Shown here: positions 42,520 through 51,416 of the stretch, piece by piece
Layout: every line of letters begins with the position of its first letter
Numbering within the stretch: position 1 is the first letter of the stretch
Notes under the pieces: generated by a model
Databases searched by the model: none
Told to the model about the DNA's origin: nothing
The model's input: the letters and a program-made list of their open reading frames with translations, nothing else
Assembly (NCBI GenBank): GCA_016719635.1
Contig: JADJYT010000004.1
Span: 335,336 to 399,335 of the forward strand
DNA: 64,000 nucleotides
From: Sphingobacteriales bacterium
GTDB lineage: Bacteria > Bacteroidota > Bacteroidia > Chitinophagales > JADIYW01
Direction: 5' to 3'
Position numbers and translations under genes: made by a program

Positions 42520-43143
42520 TTAATTTAAAGAGTACCACACGCCGTAAAAATGGGTGATGCTGCCGCCGAGCACGAAACAATGCCATACGGCATGATGGTA
42601 GGTGAATTTTTTCCAGGCATAGAATATGACTCCCAGGGAGTAACACAGTCCGCCGGAAATCAGCAGCCACATCACATTTGCCGGCATTCCGTGTATCATC
42701 GGCTTGATGATGAAAACCGCCATCCATCCAAGTACAAGGTAGCTCAGGGTGGAGATGAAGTCATATTTGCCGGTAAAGAAAAATTTTAATAATACGCCCA
42801 CTGCTATGATGCTCCATAGTATCATTAAAAACGTACCGGCTTTGGGATTGGTAAGATATTTGGCGATGTAAGGCGTATAACTCCCTCCAATCAGCATATA
42901 AATGCTGATGTGGTCCAGTACGCGGAGTTTCTTTTTGAGTTTTTCTTTCTGGATGGCATGATAAATGGTGGAAGATGCATATACCATAATCAGGCCGATG
43001 CTGAATACGATGCATGCCACCAAATAGATGGTTTTAACGTGAAAAGCTTTGTGCAGTAAAAAAGGAGTCGCAATCAGAAAGAATAAGATTCCTATTCCGT
43101 GTGTTATACTGTTAGCAATTTCCTTTTTTATTTCAACTTTCAT
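42520..43143 (-). CDS. Haemolysin III-family membrane protein
   Basis: 207 residues, seven membrane segments. Motifs: EIANSITHGIG near the start, YASSTIYHA (conserved S...H), DHISIYMLIGGSYTPY and WHCFVLGGSITHFYGV; these place the metal-binding His and Asp as in the YqfA/adiponectin-receptor superfamily, whose members may be ceramidase- or hydrolase-like. Function in bacteria is not settled. Confidence 0.9.
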   Translation of the reverse strand: MKVEIKKEIANSITHGIGILFFLIATPFLLHKAFHVKTIYLVACIVFSIGLIMVYASSTIYHAIQKEKLKKKLRVLDHISIYMLIGGSYTPYIAKYLTNPKAGTFLMILWSIIAVGVLLKFFFTGKYDFISTLSYLVLGWMAVFIIKPMIHGMPANVMWLLISGGLCYSLGVIFYAWKKFTYHHAVWHCFVLGGSITHFYGVWYSLN

Positions 43144-43154
43144 TAAGTATATTT

Positions 43155-44816
43155 ATGAAATTAAAGATACAGAATAATATGAGAAAACCGGCTGTGAAAT
43201 CAAGGCGTCCTATTATCGTTTCTTTAATAGTAGGTATCTTTTTCGTGTCTTGTTACCCGTTGTCAACCGGAGCGATTAAATGGAGAATCAAATGGGATAA
43301 GAATTTACTGGCCGGAAAAAAGGAATTCTTGTCCGCAACCGTTTCCAATGTATCCAAATCACCCAACATCATTTTAATCGTGGCAGATGATTTGGGGCTG
43401 AATGACGTCAGTTGTTATGGCAATTCCACGGTTCAAACGCCCTTCATCGACGAATTGGCACAAGAAGGGGTGAAATGCACAAAAGGGTATGTATCTTCTC
43501 CGATTTGTGCACCATCGAGGTGTGGTATTCTCACCGGCCGCTATCAGCAGCGATGCGGATTTGAAACCCAGCAGATGGAGTTTTATCCTACCAACCTGAT
43601 TGAGTATTTTACGGGCAAGTATTTCTCTGAGAAAGACAGCTCCTGGGTGGTTGTTACAAAGCCGCATTATCCCAGAGAATGGGAAATTGTCAAACAGGGT
43701 ATCCCTCCTTCAGAAATAACACTTGCAGAGTTACTGAAAAAAAATAATTATGCTACCGGTATCATCGGCAAATGGCATTTAGGTAAAAATCCGGAAATCA
43801 ATATTCCCGGTAAATGCGGCTTTGATTATCAGTATGGCTGTTATGGTGCCTTCACCTTGTATGCCGAAAAAGAATTTCAGGATAATATTGTGAATCACCG
43901 GAGAACAAATTTTGAGGCAAAATATCAGTGGCAGATGGCAAGGAAGGAAGACGCCATGATTTATGAAAACAACAAGAAGATAAAACATGAAGCACAATAC
44001 CTTACGGATGCGATTCGTGACCGCTCCATTCAGTTTATAGAGAAGAATAAAGACAGACCATTCTTCTTATATATTCCTTTCACTGCGCCGCATGAGCCTT
44101 ATCAGGCGCCGCTGGATTTATTTGCCAGAGAATATTATAATACAAAAGATAAAGGAAAAGCGGTTTATAATGCCATCATCCGTTCCATGGATAATGCAGT
44201 GGGTGCGATTCACCAAAAAATAAAAGATTTGAATCTGGATGAGAATACGATGATTATATTTTTGAGTGATAATGGGCCTGCCACTTACACACAGATTCCT
44301 ACAAGTGAGCCATTGAAAGGCGGAAAACTGACACAATTTGAGGGAGGCATAAAAGTTCCGTTTATCTTTAAATGGAAAAGCCATTTGCCGGAAAATACAG
44401 CTTATAATGAATCGGTCATTTCGCTTGATATTTTTACAACCGTCGCAGCCATCTGCAATATCAATTTATCTATCGACAGAATTTATGATGGTACCAATCT
44501 GTTTCCGTATCTGTCCGGACAAAACGATGCTGCTCCGCACGATAAATTGTTTTGGAGGGCGGATCACATACATGCTGTCATAAAAGGCGATTATAAACTG
44601 ATTTTCAGTTCAAGAGATAAATGGGTTGAATTGTATAATCTGAAAACTGACAAGGGAGAGAGAAACAATCTGCATCTATTGATGCCTGATAAAGTCACGG
44701 AATTGACCAAAGATATCGAGGACTGGGAGTTGACGCTTCCCAAAAAACCCTTATGGCCGCGGCTGATGGACCATCGTTTTATAATAGAAGGGGTAGAATA
44801 TTTATTTCCAACCTAA
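43155..44816 (+). CDS. Cys-type sulfatase, probably a lipoprotein
   Basis: 553 residues. N-terminal signal with possible lipobox GIFFVSC (Cys33); a second ATG at 43179 would also leave a good signal. Metal-binding Asp pair in LIVADDLGLND (Asp78-79) and the sulfatase signature CAPSRCGILTGR with Cys118 that must be converted to formylglycine. GIIGKWHLG carries the conserved Lys-His. DNGPATY near residue 375 adds the C-terminal metal ligands. It hydrolyses sulfate esters, perhaps of polysaccharides. The FGE gene needed to activate it follows 9 bp downstream, so this is a self-contained operon. Confidence 0.93.
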   Translation: MKLKIQNNMRKPAVKSRRPIIVSLIVGIFFVSCYPLSTGAIKWRIKWDKNLLAGKKEFLSATVSNVSKSPNIILIVADDLGLNDVSCYGNSTVQTPFIDELAQEGVKCTKGYVSSPICAPSRCGILTGRYQQRCGFETQQMEFYPTNLIEYFTGKYFSEKDSSWVVVTKPHYPREWEIVKQGIPPSEITLAELLKKNNYATGIIGKWHLGKNPEINIPGKCGFDYQYGCYGAFTLYAEKEFQDNIVNHRRTNFEAKYQWQMARKEDAMIYENNKKIKHEAQYLTDAIRDRSIQFIEKNKDRPFFLYIPFTAPHEPYQAPLDLFAREYYNTKDKGKAVYNAIIRSMDNAVGAIHQKIKDLNLDENTMIIFLSDNGPATYTQIPTSEPLKGGKLTQFEGGIKVPFIFKWKSHLPENTAYNESVISLDIFTTVAAICNINLSIDRIYDGTNLFPYLSGQNDAAPHDKLFWRADHIHAVIKGDYKLIFSSRDKWVELYNLKTDKGERNNLHLLMPDKVTELTKDIEDWELTLPKKPLWPRLMDHRFIIEGVEYLFPT

Positions 44817-44825
44817 CCTGTTTCT

Positions 44826-45857
44826 ATGCTGTATTCCGTGTTTTACATCTTATTAAGGCATCATCCGACTCGATTCTTGTGTTGTCTCGTATCCATCCTT
44901 TTTATTTCCTGTGAGCCTAACAAGCCTTCCGGATGGATTAGAAAGGACGGCATGGTACTGATTCCCGGAGGAGAATTTGAGATGGGCGGAAACAATGAGC
45001 AGTCAAGGGTTGATGAATTTCCTGTACATAAAATGAAGGTACCTGATTTTTGGATGGACGAGACAGAGGTGACGAATGCACAGTTTAAAAAATTTACAGA
45101 CGCTGCCGGCTATGTTACCACCGCAGAAAAAGATTTTGAATATCAGGATGAGCAGGGTAAGCCGGTTTTTCAGAAAGCAGGCTCTCTTGTTTTTAATCCT
45201 CTAAAACCCGGTGAAGAAGCAAACCCGAATACCTGGTGGAAATTTGTGGAAGGTGCTGACTGGAAACATCCTGAAGGGCCGGAGTCTTCCATCGAAGGCA
45301 AAGAAAATTTCCCGGTGGTACATATTTCCTGGTATGATGCATTGGAATATTGCAGGTGGTCCGGAAAACGGTTGCCAACGGAAGCGGAATGGGAATATGC
45401 AGCAAGAGGTGGTATGGAAGACAAAATTTATACATGGGGGAACGAGTCTGTTAATAGAGGAAATCAAAAATGCAACAGCTGGAACGGCGATTTCCCGTAT
45501 CTGAATACACGATTGGATAAATACGAACGGGCAGCTCCGGTGAAATCCTACGCTCCTAACAACTTCGGATTGTATGATATAGCCGGCAATGTTTGGGAGT
45601 GGTGTGAAGACTGGTATGTGAAAGATATTTATGTTTATTGTAAGAAAAATAATATCTTTAATATATCTGTTAATGACAGGCAAACAGAAATTATGAAAAT
45701 CGAACGACCTATGGAAAAGGTCATCAGGGGCGGCTCATTTTTGTGCAATGACAGCTACTGTTCCGGATTCAGGGTGTCGGCACGAATGAAAACATCACCT
45801 GAAACCGGTTTGCAGCATACGGGTTTCAGATGTGTGCGTGATGTAAAAGTTAAGTGA
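44826..45857 (+). CDS. Formylglycine-generating enzyme-like lipoprotein
   Basis: 343 residues; signal followed by ILFISCEPN (lipobox Cys29). The FGE-sulfatase domain runs from about 40 to 342: MVLIPGGEFEMGG, DETEVTNAQFKKF, PVVHISWYDALEYCRWSGKR, LPTEAEWEYAARGG, GNVWEWCEDW. The two catalytic Cys are present, Cys307 and Cys312 in GGSFLCNDSYCSGFR, with the same spacing as human SUMF1, so this is likely an active oxidising FGE rather than one of the many inactive relatives. It should activate the sulfatase upstream in the periplasm. Confidence 0.9.
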   Translation: MLYSVFYILLRHHPTRFLCCLVSILFISCEPNKPSGWIRKDGMVLIPGGEFEMGGNNEQSRVDEFPVHKMKVPDFWMDETEVTNAQFKKFTDAAGYVTTAEKDFEYQDEQGKPVFQKAGSLVFNPLKPGEEANPNTWWKFVEGADWKHPEGPESSIEGKENFPVVHISWYDALEYCRWSGKRLPTEAEWEYAARGGMEDKIYTWGNESVNRGNQKCNSWNGDFPYLNTRLDKYERAAPVKSYAPNNFGLYDIAGNVWEWCEDWYVKDIYVYCKKNNIFNISVNDRQTEIMKIERPMEKVIRGGSFLCNDSYCSGFRVSARMKTSPETGLQHTGFRCVRDVKVK

Positions 45858-45858
45858 C

Positions 45859-46524
45859 ATGAGAAAGAGTTTGATGATTGGATTTTTATTTTTGGTTCCA
45901 TCGCTTTTATTCGGCGAAATGAAACCCCATGTGTTTAAGATGGGTGCCCGCCCTAAACTTCAGATTGGTTTTCAGTCCGGGATAAATATAGACCATTATG
46001 TTTATCAGTATAAAGCACAAAAAGATGTTGGATTGGGGTATCAGGGCGGGATTTTTTTCAGGGTATCCAGACAGAAAGTTTTTGCTCAGTTTGAACTGAA
46101 TTATTTGTGGTCACAGGTTCATATCAACAGTGATGCATTGACAGGCACTATCGGTCAAAATATCCCAATTGGTCATCTGACCATGCGTTATCATACGTTT
46201 GGAATTCCTTTTATTTTTGGCGCCATCCCTGTCAAAAAACCTATTTTTAAGTGGAGGATATACAATGGAATCGAGGCTGATTTTATCATGAAGGCACATG
46301 CCGTATTATATCAGCAAAACAGTAAAGAAGTCTATAAGCTGAAACTGAATGAAAAGAGAGCAATACTCAGGCCGGAACAATTCAGTTACCAGCTGGGAAC
46401 CGGAATGGATATTGCCATGTTTATCTTTGATTTTAAATATAATTTAGGATTCCGCAGTTTTTACAAGGAAGTTTTCCGGACGCAGACCCACATGTTCCAA
46501 ATGACAGCCGGCGTCATATTTTAA
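45859..46524 (+). CDS. Outer-membrane beta-barrel-like protein in sulfatase operon
   Basis: 221 residues, starting one base after the FGE stop. Signal peptide MRKSLMIGFLFLVPSLLFGE. Strand-like segments (LQIGFQSGINIDHYVYQY, GYQGGIFFRVSRQKVFAQFE, YQLGTGMDIAMFIFDFKY) and an aromatic end (MTAGVIF) suggest a PorT-like barrel. Co-transcribed with sulfatase and FGE; transport or anchoring in that system is possible but not shown. Confidence 0.65.
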   Translation: MRKSLMIGFLFLVPSLLFGEMKPHVFKMGARPKLQIGFQSGINIDHYVYQYKAQKDVGLGYQGGIFFRVSRQKVFAQFELNYLWSQVHINSDALTGTIGQNIPIGHLTMRYHTFGIPFIFGAIPVKKPIFKWRIYNGIEADFIMKAHAVLYQQNSKEVYKLKLNEKRAILRPEQFSYQLGTGMDIAMFIFDFKYNLGFRSFYKEVFRTQTHMFQMTAGVIF

Positions 46525-46580
46525 TTTTTTTTTACATCTTGTTATTGTAATTTATACATCGAGTTTCTATTTTTACCGTT

Positions 46581-46973
46581 ATGTCTGAATATCTATTTGC
46601 CTATGGCACCCTGCGCCTGAACCAAAATCACCCTATGGCGGGGGCACTGGCTGAAAATGCGACCCTCATCGGCATGGCAATACTGCCCAAAGCCCGTTTA
46701 TACAGAATTGACTGGTATCCGGCATTAATCGAAACCACGGATGCCGGTGATGAAGTCATAGGCGATGTATTTAAGCTGAACGATGCTGCGGTACTGAAGA
46801 AAATAGATGAATACGAAGGGATAGGAGTTGGAACGGTACCGTATGAATACAGAAGGGTAAAGGCAACCATCAATACGGAAAAGGAAGAGCTGGAAAGCTG
46901 GGTGTATTTTTACAACATCCCCCTTCCTGAAAACGCTGAACGGATAGAATCCGGTGATTTCTTAAATCCATGA
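46581..46973 (+). CDS. Gamma-glutamylcyclotransferase-like (AIG2/GGCT fold) protein
   Basis: 130 residues with the family start YLFAYGTLRLNQNHPM, then VIGDVFKL and the catalytic-Glu-containing DEYEGIG, and YEYRRVKATI. GGCT-fold enzymes cleave gamma-glutamyl amino acids to 5-oxoproline or gamma-glutamylamines. The stop overlaps the next gene's region (start 46975). Confidence 0.87.
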   Translation: MSEYLFAYGTLRLNQNHPMAGALAENATLIGMAILPKARLYRIDWYPALIETTDAGDEVIGDVFKLNDAAVLKKIDEYEGIGVGTVPYEYRRVKATINTEKEELESWVYFYNIPLPENAERIESGDFLNP

Positions 46974-46974
46974 T

Positions 46975-47223
46975 ATGCGAACGGCAAGCCTGATAGTAAT
47001 GATGAAAATAGTTGGCATACTGTATGCACAGGATTCTTTATCCGTCAGGCCTAAACATTTAAATGCACAAAGTATTTTATTTGCGGATACCCAGAAGCAA
47101 AAGCAGGATTCAGCGATTTTCAAAACGCCAGCCTACAAACAGGGATTTTTCTGCAATTTCGAAGACCAGCTGAATCGCAAGAAAGTACCGATAGATTTTT
47201 CCCTGGGAAACAGCAAGTATTAA
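46975..47223 (+). CDS. Small exported protein of unknown function
   Basis: 82 residues, starting one base after the GGCT stop. The N-terminus may be a signal peptide (MRTASLIVMMKIVGILYAQ). The C-terminal third, PAYKQGFFCNFEDQLNRKKV and the following PIDFSLGNSKY, resembles a motif seen at the end of short Bacteroidota proteins, but the family has no known function. Probably co-transcribed with its neighbours. Confidence 0.55.
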   Translation: MRTASLIVMMKIVGILYAQDSLSVRPKHLNAQSILFADTQKQKQDSAIFKTPAYKQGFFCNFEDQLNRKKVPIDFSLGNSKY

Positions 47224-47254
47224 TTCACCCACATCTTCAAAAATAAGATCCGTT

Positions 47255-47743
47255 ATGCAGGACAGAGCCATTGTAGATATGAATATAGACCTGGAGGATT
47301 TTTTTCAGACCAAAACGGTTCAGGTTATCGAAGCAATTACCGGCGATGAACAGCCGTTATGGGGAATGATGAGTATCCATCACATGCTGGAGCATCTTGT
47401 TTTCCCCCTTGAGTTTGTCCTTTTCAACGAGAAGGTACAGCTGATTACTCCTGCAGAAAAACTTCCAAGGCAGCGGGAGTTTTTATACAGCGAATACGGC
47501 ATGCCTGTCAGTTTTAAACCACCTTTTCTTCCAAAAGACGAAACTGTTCCCCTGAAAACCGCAACCTTACAGGAAGCAAAAGACCAACTGAAACGAACCA
47601 TTTCGCAATTCCTCCATACCATTAACAAGCCTGATTTTACAACATTGCTGCATCCGTTATTCGGTCGGCTGGATAAACGGGAATGGCTGATTTTTCAGTA
47701 CAAACACTTTATGCATCATTTTATGCAATTCGGATTGGTGTAG
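47255..47743 (+). CDS. DUF1569/DinB-like protein
   Basis: 162 residues. His-containing helices (MMSIHHMLEHLVFPL and FQYKHFMHHFMQFGLV) fit the DUF1569 group of the DinB superfamily, with His placed as metal ligands. Start ATG 47255; a second ATG (47279) is possible. Function unknown. Confidence 0.75.
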   Translation: MQDRAIVDMNIDLEDFFQTKTVQVIEAITGDEQPLWGMMSIHHMLEHLVFPLEFVLFNEKVQLITPAEKLPRQREFLYSEYGMPVSFKPPFLPKDETVPLKTATLQEAKDQLKRTISQFLHTINKPDFTTLLHPLFGRLDKREWLIFQYKHFMHHFMQFGLV

Positions 47744-47807
47744 TTTAATGAAAAATTTACTGTATTATCTCAAACAAATACCTGTTATTCCCTAACTTCG
47801 TCGCATT

Positions 47808-49064
47808 ATGGCAATGGAACTACCTACCGTACAAGGGATCTTAAAGGCAAAAAATGTGCTGAGCAATGTTGTGGAAACCACTCCGTTGAAGCTCAATGAG
47901 CATCTTTCAGAAGAATTCGGTTCAAAAATTTATCTCAAAAGAGAGGATTTGCAGGTCGTTCGTTCCTATAAAATAAGGGGTGCTTATAACCTCATGTCTC
48001 AGTTGTCTGCAGCACAAAAAAAACAAGGCGTCGTTTGTTCCAGTGCCGGCAATCATGCGCAGGGATTTGCCCTGTCCTGCAGCCTGCTGAAAATAAAAGG
48101 GATTGTCTTTATGCCGGTGACTACACCCAAACAAAAGGTATCTGCGGTGGAACGCCTGGGTAAAAAATATGTGGATATTGTTTTATCCGGAGATACCTAC
48201 GACGATGCAAAGAATGCGGCCATCAAATTCACACAGAAGGAAAATAAGATTTTTGTTTCCCCATTCGACCATAAACTGATTATTGAAGGACAAGGTACGG
48301 TTGGTTTGGAAGTGCTGGAGCAGATGGGTAAGAAAAAGATTGATTATGTTTTTGTTCCCATTGGCGGCGGTGGTCTCGTTGCCGGAATCATTACCTGGTT
48401 CAAACAGTTTTCGCCTGCAACCAAGATAATCGGTGTGGAACCGGCAGGAGCGCCGGCGATGGAACAGTCCATCAAAAAAAACAAGGTCATCCTGCTCGAT
48501 AAAATAGACAGTTTTGTGGATGGCGCTGCCGTCAAACAGGTGGGACATATCACCCTGCCGATTTGCAAAAAAGGACTGGATGATATGGTTCTGGTACCGG
48601 AAGGCAGAATCTGCACCCGCATTCTGCAGCTCTATAACCAGGATGCGATAGTGGCGGAGCCGGCTGGTGCCTTGTCGATTGCCGCACTGGATTTTTATAA
48701 AGAGCAGATCCGGGGAAAAACGGTGGTCTGCATCCTGAGCGGTGGTAATAACGATATCGAACGTATGCCGGATATCAAGGAGCGCTCCCTGATTTATGAA
48801 GGATTAAAACATTATTTCATTATAAAATTCCCGCAGCGCAGCGGTGCATTGAAGCAGTTTGTCAATAAGGTGCTGGGTGAAAATGATGACATCACGCTGT
48901 TTGAATATACCAAGAAAAACAGCAAGGAAAGCGGACCGGCTTTAGTCGGTATCGAGCAGAAAAACAGGAGCGATTACGATGCACTCCTGCAGCGTATGAA
49001 GAAATATAAGGTGGATTATATTCCGATTCAGGAAAACCCTATGCTGTTTAATTTCCTGATATAA
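47808..49064 (+). CDS. ilvA: Threonine dehydratase, single C-terminal regulatory domain
   Basis: 418 residues. PLP enzyme that deaminates threonine to 2-oxobutanoate, first step of isoleucine synthesis. The PLP lysine is in VRSYKIRGAYN; SSAGNHAQGFA and PIGGGGLVAG bind the phosphate; VCILSGGNND follows. The C-terminus (about 330-418, from IIKFPQRSGALKQF) is one ACT-like regulatory domain, as in the shorter bacterial IlvA. No other ilv gene is next to it. Confidence 0.95.
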   Translation: MAMELPTVQGILKAKNVLSNVVETTPLKLNEHLSEEFGSKIYLKREDLQVVRSYKIRGAYNLMSQLSAAQKKQGVVCSSAGNHAQGFALSCSLLKIKGIVFMPVTTPKQKVSAVERLGKKYVDIVLSGDTYDDAKNAAIKFTQKENKIFVSPFDHKLIIEGQGTVGLEVLEQMGKKKIDYVFVPIGGGGLVAGIITWFKQFSPATKIIGVEPAGAPAMEQSIKKNKVILLDKIDSFVDGAAVKQVGHITLPICKKGLDDMVLVPEGRICTRILQLYNQDAIVAEPAGALSIAALDFYKEQIRGKTVVCILSGGNNDIERMPDIKERSLIYEGLKHYFIIKFPQRSGALKQFVNKVLGENDDITLFEYTKKNSKESGPALVGIEQKNRSDYDALLQRMKKYKVDYIPIQENPMLFNFLI

Positions 49065-49318
49065 CCAGACATTATTGGAAATTAACACCATTGCGAATGT
49101 ATTTACGGGTAACAATCAGGTGTATGAATCTAACCGTTGGTTTTCCTGTACACAAAATGTCTGATTTGTATCATACGAACCATTTGCAATAGCTCAAAAT
49201 TCCCTCTTTCATATAAAACAGCGTGTTAATTCCCGAATACTCGATGAAATATGCCAAATACTCAATTATAATCATTTCTGATGAATTTATTGTAGATTTA
49301 ATTAACAAATATACAACG

Positions 49319-50428
49319 ATGAGAATCATCACTAAACATGTAACCATTATCTGTATCTGTATGCTTGCTGCCTGTAATAAAGAAATTACCGGCATTAATA
49401 CAACTTTCAAAAATCTGCGTGTAGAAGTTGGCAACAGAGTATCCTTTGTACTTAAAGAAGATGGTTCGCTTTGGGCAAGCGGGAAAAGAAATGGAGGAGA
49501 ACTTGGTATCGGCACCGGACCAAACAGCGCTACGTTCATGAAAATTGCTGATAGTGTTGCTCAGGTATCGGCAGGCAGCTCTCAAACGTTCATTTTAAAG
49601 GCAGATAAAACGCTTTGGGTTACAGGAAGTAATTATGTTGGTGAACTAGGAATTGACGATACAATTCACGCTAATTTATTTTATTTCACGTTTGCAGAAG
49701 ATAGTGTGGAAAGTATCAGTTGTAATGGTCAATCGTCTTTTATAATAAAAACTGATTATACACTTTGGGCTGCTGGCAATAATGACAACGGACAATTAGG
49801 TTTAGGCAGAATTGGCTCAACTCCTGTTTTTAAAAAAGTAAAAGATAATATTGCGTTTGTTTCAGCTGGCAACGGACATTCGTTGGCTGTTGACCGTTCA
49901 GGATTCTTGTATGCGACAGGCGATAATGAATATTTTCAATTTGGCAACGGTACGGATAATAGTTCCAATACCTTCAGATATGTGTTAGACAGCGTTAAAA
50001 TTGCCGCTGCAGGGAGCAGTCATAGCATGATCATACGAATGGATAATTCACTTTGGATTAGTGGCGTCAACCAGTTTGGTGCAGTTGGTAATGGTAATAT
50101 CGGCGATATTATGGCATTTAATAAAATTGCGGACAACATACGATTTATAAGTACCGGCGATTACACTTCATTTTATGTTGACTTTGCGGGGAATCTTTAT
50201 GGAACGGGTGCAAACCATCACGGACAATTGGGAGACAGCAGCACAGCGCATCCGGTCACTGCCTTCAAACTGATTCATACCGGCGTAACCAATGTTTCAA
50301 CAGGTTTTTACAATTCCATGATTATGAAGAATGATACCGTTTATACTACCGGTAACAACGAATATGGTCAATTAGGTGATGGTACAAATTTTAATTCTTT
50401 ATATTTCAGAGTTGTATTTGACCGGTAA
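49319..50428 (+). CDS. RCC1-repeat lipoprotein
   Basis: 369 residues from ATG 49319; upstream in-frame ATG codons (from 49223) add a sequence with no signal character. The signal ends ICMLAACNKE (lipobox). Seven repeats of about 48 residues follow, each with a (L/S)(L/W)x(S/T/A)G and GELG/GQLG core: WASGKRNGGELGIG, WVTGSNYVGELGI, WAAGNNDNGQLGLG, YATGDNEYFQFGNG, WISGVNQFGAVGNG, YGTGANHHGQLGD, YTTGNNEYGQLGDG. This is a seven-bladed RCC1-type beta-propeller, on the cell surface or in the periplasm. Target unknown. First gene of the lipoprotein island. Confidence 0.88.
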   Translation: MRIITKHVTIICICMLAACNKEITGINTTFKNLRVEVGNRVSFVLKEDGSLWASGKRNGGELGIGTGPNSATFMKIADSVAQVSAGSSQTFILKADKTLWVTGSNYVGELGIDDTIHANLFYFTFAEDSVESISCNGQSSFIIKTDYTLWAAGNNDNGQLGLGRIGSTPVFKKVKDNIAFVSAGNGHSLAVDRSGFLYATGDNEYFQFGNGTDNSSNTFRYVLDSVKIAAAGSSHSMIIRMDNSLWISGVNQFGAVGNGNIGDIMAFNKIADNIRFISTGDYTSFYVDFAGNLYGTGANHHGQLGDSSTAHPVTAFKLIHTGVTNVSTGFYNSMIMKNDTVYTTGNNEYGQLGDGTNFNSLYFRVVFDR

Positions 50429-50536
50429 TTGAAAAGTATCTGCAGGATGCTTTACCAAACCTGGCAGATTCTCAGATAAATATAGAATTGGACTATTTTT
50501 TAGTACATTATATTTTAGGTTATAAATAAGAATAAA

Positions 50537-51415
50537 ATGAGAAAATTCACTCAGGTATTTATCTTACTGATGGCAGCTGTATCAGCAAAGGCTCAGGAAT
50601 TTAAGATACTTTCAACAATCAGTGTTGAAACAGACTACGAATACGGGGGCGTAAAAGGGTTTAATATTACTTATAAATACAATTTCCTTTCACTGGAAGA
50701 ATTTGCACATAACGACACGTTGCTCCGTGGCTGTGAATTTAAATTAACGACACAGCTATTGGCGAATAATGAAAAGGTAAAACCTGCCCAGGGATATAAA
50801 TCGGTTACAAACAGCAGTGGTGTTCTGGAATATACTATTAAATTAAAAGGAAGGGAAATTCAACCTTCATACTTTGATAAAAAGGTAACACAATTCATTC
50901 CTTATGCCGCCCTAAATCTTACTGAAGGCGAAAACACCGTTACAGTACAGGCAGAAATGAGCGGTAAAGATGCAGATGGACATTTGCATCAGCATAAAAA
51001 GGAGAAAAAAGACATTTCATTCAAAAAACCGCCCACCAAATTATTTACCTTGAATATAGATTATATAGAAGTAAATCCACATAACGCAAAGGGCCATGTC
51101 TGGGATTATGCCATGTTTAATTCGGATGCACCAGATGTTGGGGTAAATGTTTTAGTGGGCAATACAAGCGTGTTTAGGTCAAATGTAAATGATTCACACA
51201 TGTTTGCTGCAGGACCCAATTCAAAGAATATCTCATTTATGATTTCAGCAAAAGATAAGATCAGCGTTCTGATCCAAGACATTGACGTACTGTTTCATGA
51301 CCTTATCGCTAAATGGGAGATTGCCACTAGATATAAGAAAGACGGTCAGGTCTATACATACGATAACACAAACGCCAACATCAAGTCATGCAGCGTAAAT
51401 TATAAAATTAATTAG
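50537..51415 (+). CDS. Secreted protein with possible C2-like domain
   Basis: 292 residues; signal peptide MRKFTQVFILLMAAVSAKAQ. The C-terminal part (about 185-265) has the strand and Asp pattern of C2-like sandwiches: FNSDAPDVGVNVLVGN, then KISVLIQDIDVLFHDLIAKW. The N-terminal part is beta-rich and not recognised. It ends one base before the first YWKNG-repeat gene, so it belongs to that transcript. Confidence 0.6.
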   Translation: MRKFTQVFILLMAAVSAKAQEFKILSTISVETDYEYGGVKGFNITYKYNFLSLEEFAHNDTLLRGCEFKLTTQLLANNEKVKPAQGYKSVTNSSGVLEYTIKLKGREIQPSYFDKKVTQFIPYAALNLTEGENTVTVQAEMSGKDADGHLHQHKKEKKDISFKKPPTKLFTLNIDYIEVNPHNAKGHVWDYAMFNSDAPDVGVNVLVGNTSVFRSNVNDSHMFAAGPNSKNISFMISAKDKISVLIQDIDVLFHDLIAKWEIATRYKKDGQVYTYDNTNANIKSCSVNYKIN

Positions 51416-51416
51416 T

